Source of the DNA: Leptothoe spongobia TAU-MAC 1115
GTDB taxonomy: Bacteria; Cyanobacteriota; Cyanobacteriia; Phormidesmidales; Phormidesmidaceae
Reading direction: 5' to 3'
Assembly: GCF_018739885.1 (NCBI RefSeq)
Contig: NZ_JADOES010000026.1
Coordinates: 1-64,000 of the forward strand
Length of the DNA: 64,000 bases
This document shows positions 63,658-64,000 of the stretch, piece by piece. Position 1 is the first letter of the stretch, and every line of letters begins with the position of its first letter. Under the pieces are notes generated by a model, which was given only the letters and a program-made list of their open reading frames with translations, searched no databases and was not told the DNA's origin. The translations under genes and the position numbers were made by a program.

Positions 63658-64000
63658 TAATTTGCTCCATTACTCAGTGATTCAATTGCTTAATCGGCCC
63701 ATCTCAACCTGAGATAAGAACGTGAAAATCGCTTTGAAAAACAAAGCAATTTCTTCTGTTGTAAGCACGTGGTTTACGTGTCAAATTGCAGTGATATGAT
63801 TGAGCTAAATTTGATATTTTTAATTTACGAGAATTACCTCGATCGAGAAGACCCAGTTTTAGGCCACTTTTATTCCTTTGAGGTTGTATCAACCTAAATG
63901 TGGCTCTTAACTGGCGTTTTTGAGGTGAATAGTTTTTAGCGCGATCGCTGACAACTCCTTCGGGGGAATCAATCCCACTAATCAAACCACGTGTAAAGCT
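63658..64000. promoter_or_regulatory. upstream region of the serralysin gene
   Basis: The region holds the promoter of the protease gene and one HIP1-type site (GCGATCGC near 63941). A 93-residue minus-strand frame (63704-63985) is basic and shows no family features, so I do not count it as a gene. Confidence 0.4.

Noticed and set aside
63704-63985. 93-residue minus-strand frame
   Set aside because: Its basic composition shows no known family and no good start signal; it occupies the promoter region of the protease gene.

Overview
The window looks like cyanobacterial DNA, probably from a large plasmid. HIP1 palindromes (GCGATCGC) recur, for example near 7095, 13915, 18068, 43447 and 47520. 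The protein families are those rich in complex cyanobacteria: TPR and WD40 STAND NTPases, a GUN4 domain, and giant RTX and Rhs proteins. A plasmid is suggested by an actin-like ParM/StbA gene with a small coupled partner and a MobF/TrwC relaxase-helicase. I cannot name the species.

Layout. (1) 1-1064: two truncated transposase genes joined by a 77-bp direct repeat. (2) 1-25.2 kb: a conflict or immunity-like island, mostly on the minus strand. Its hallmark is a nucleoside-phosphorylase-like (PNP) head that occurs four times, each with a different tail: NB-ARC plus TPR (2189-5086), a CHAT-like fold without its catalytic pair (10520-12499), GUN4 (16512-17828), and NB-ARC with the TPR part moved into separate genes (22807-24780). 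Around these lie a ChlI-like MoxR ATPase, a ChlD-like vWA protein, a four-helix membrane protein and a NACHT ATPase in one tight operon (16032 to 7910), four intact or nearly intact TPR-only genes that share one N-terminal domain, and TPR gene fragments. (3) 25.2-28.9 kb: a gene-poor, hairpin-rich stretch with one 81-residue conserved gene, a tiny membrane peptide gene and an IS5-type element killed by one nonsense codon. (4) 28.9-39.7 kb: one 3603-residue surface or secreted protein with DUF4114, Ig-like, SdrD-B, vWA and Rhs/YD-repeat regions. (5) 39.8-46.8 kb: two STAND proteins (TPR type and WD40 type) with the same N-terminal helix-turn-helix-like domain and the same 21-bp-spaced upstream repeats. 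(6) 46.8-52.4 kb: the plasmid backbone. (7) 52.4-63.7 kb: two secreted RTX metalloprotease-type proteins.

How the genes may work together (inference). PNP-superfamily domains are known ATP-cleaving effectors in Detocs, CBASS and Avs-type antiphage systems. MoxR-vWA pairs with a third effector protein are a known class of ternary conflict systems. Here the two logics share one island. The most unusual points are a PNP-GUN4 fusion beside a ChlI/ChlD-like pair, and a PNP-NB-ARC protein whose sensor repeats are supplied by three tandem TPR genes, the first coupled to it by an ATGA overlap. One PNP head has lost its catalytic residues, so it may act as a decoy, scaffold or regulator.
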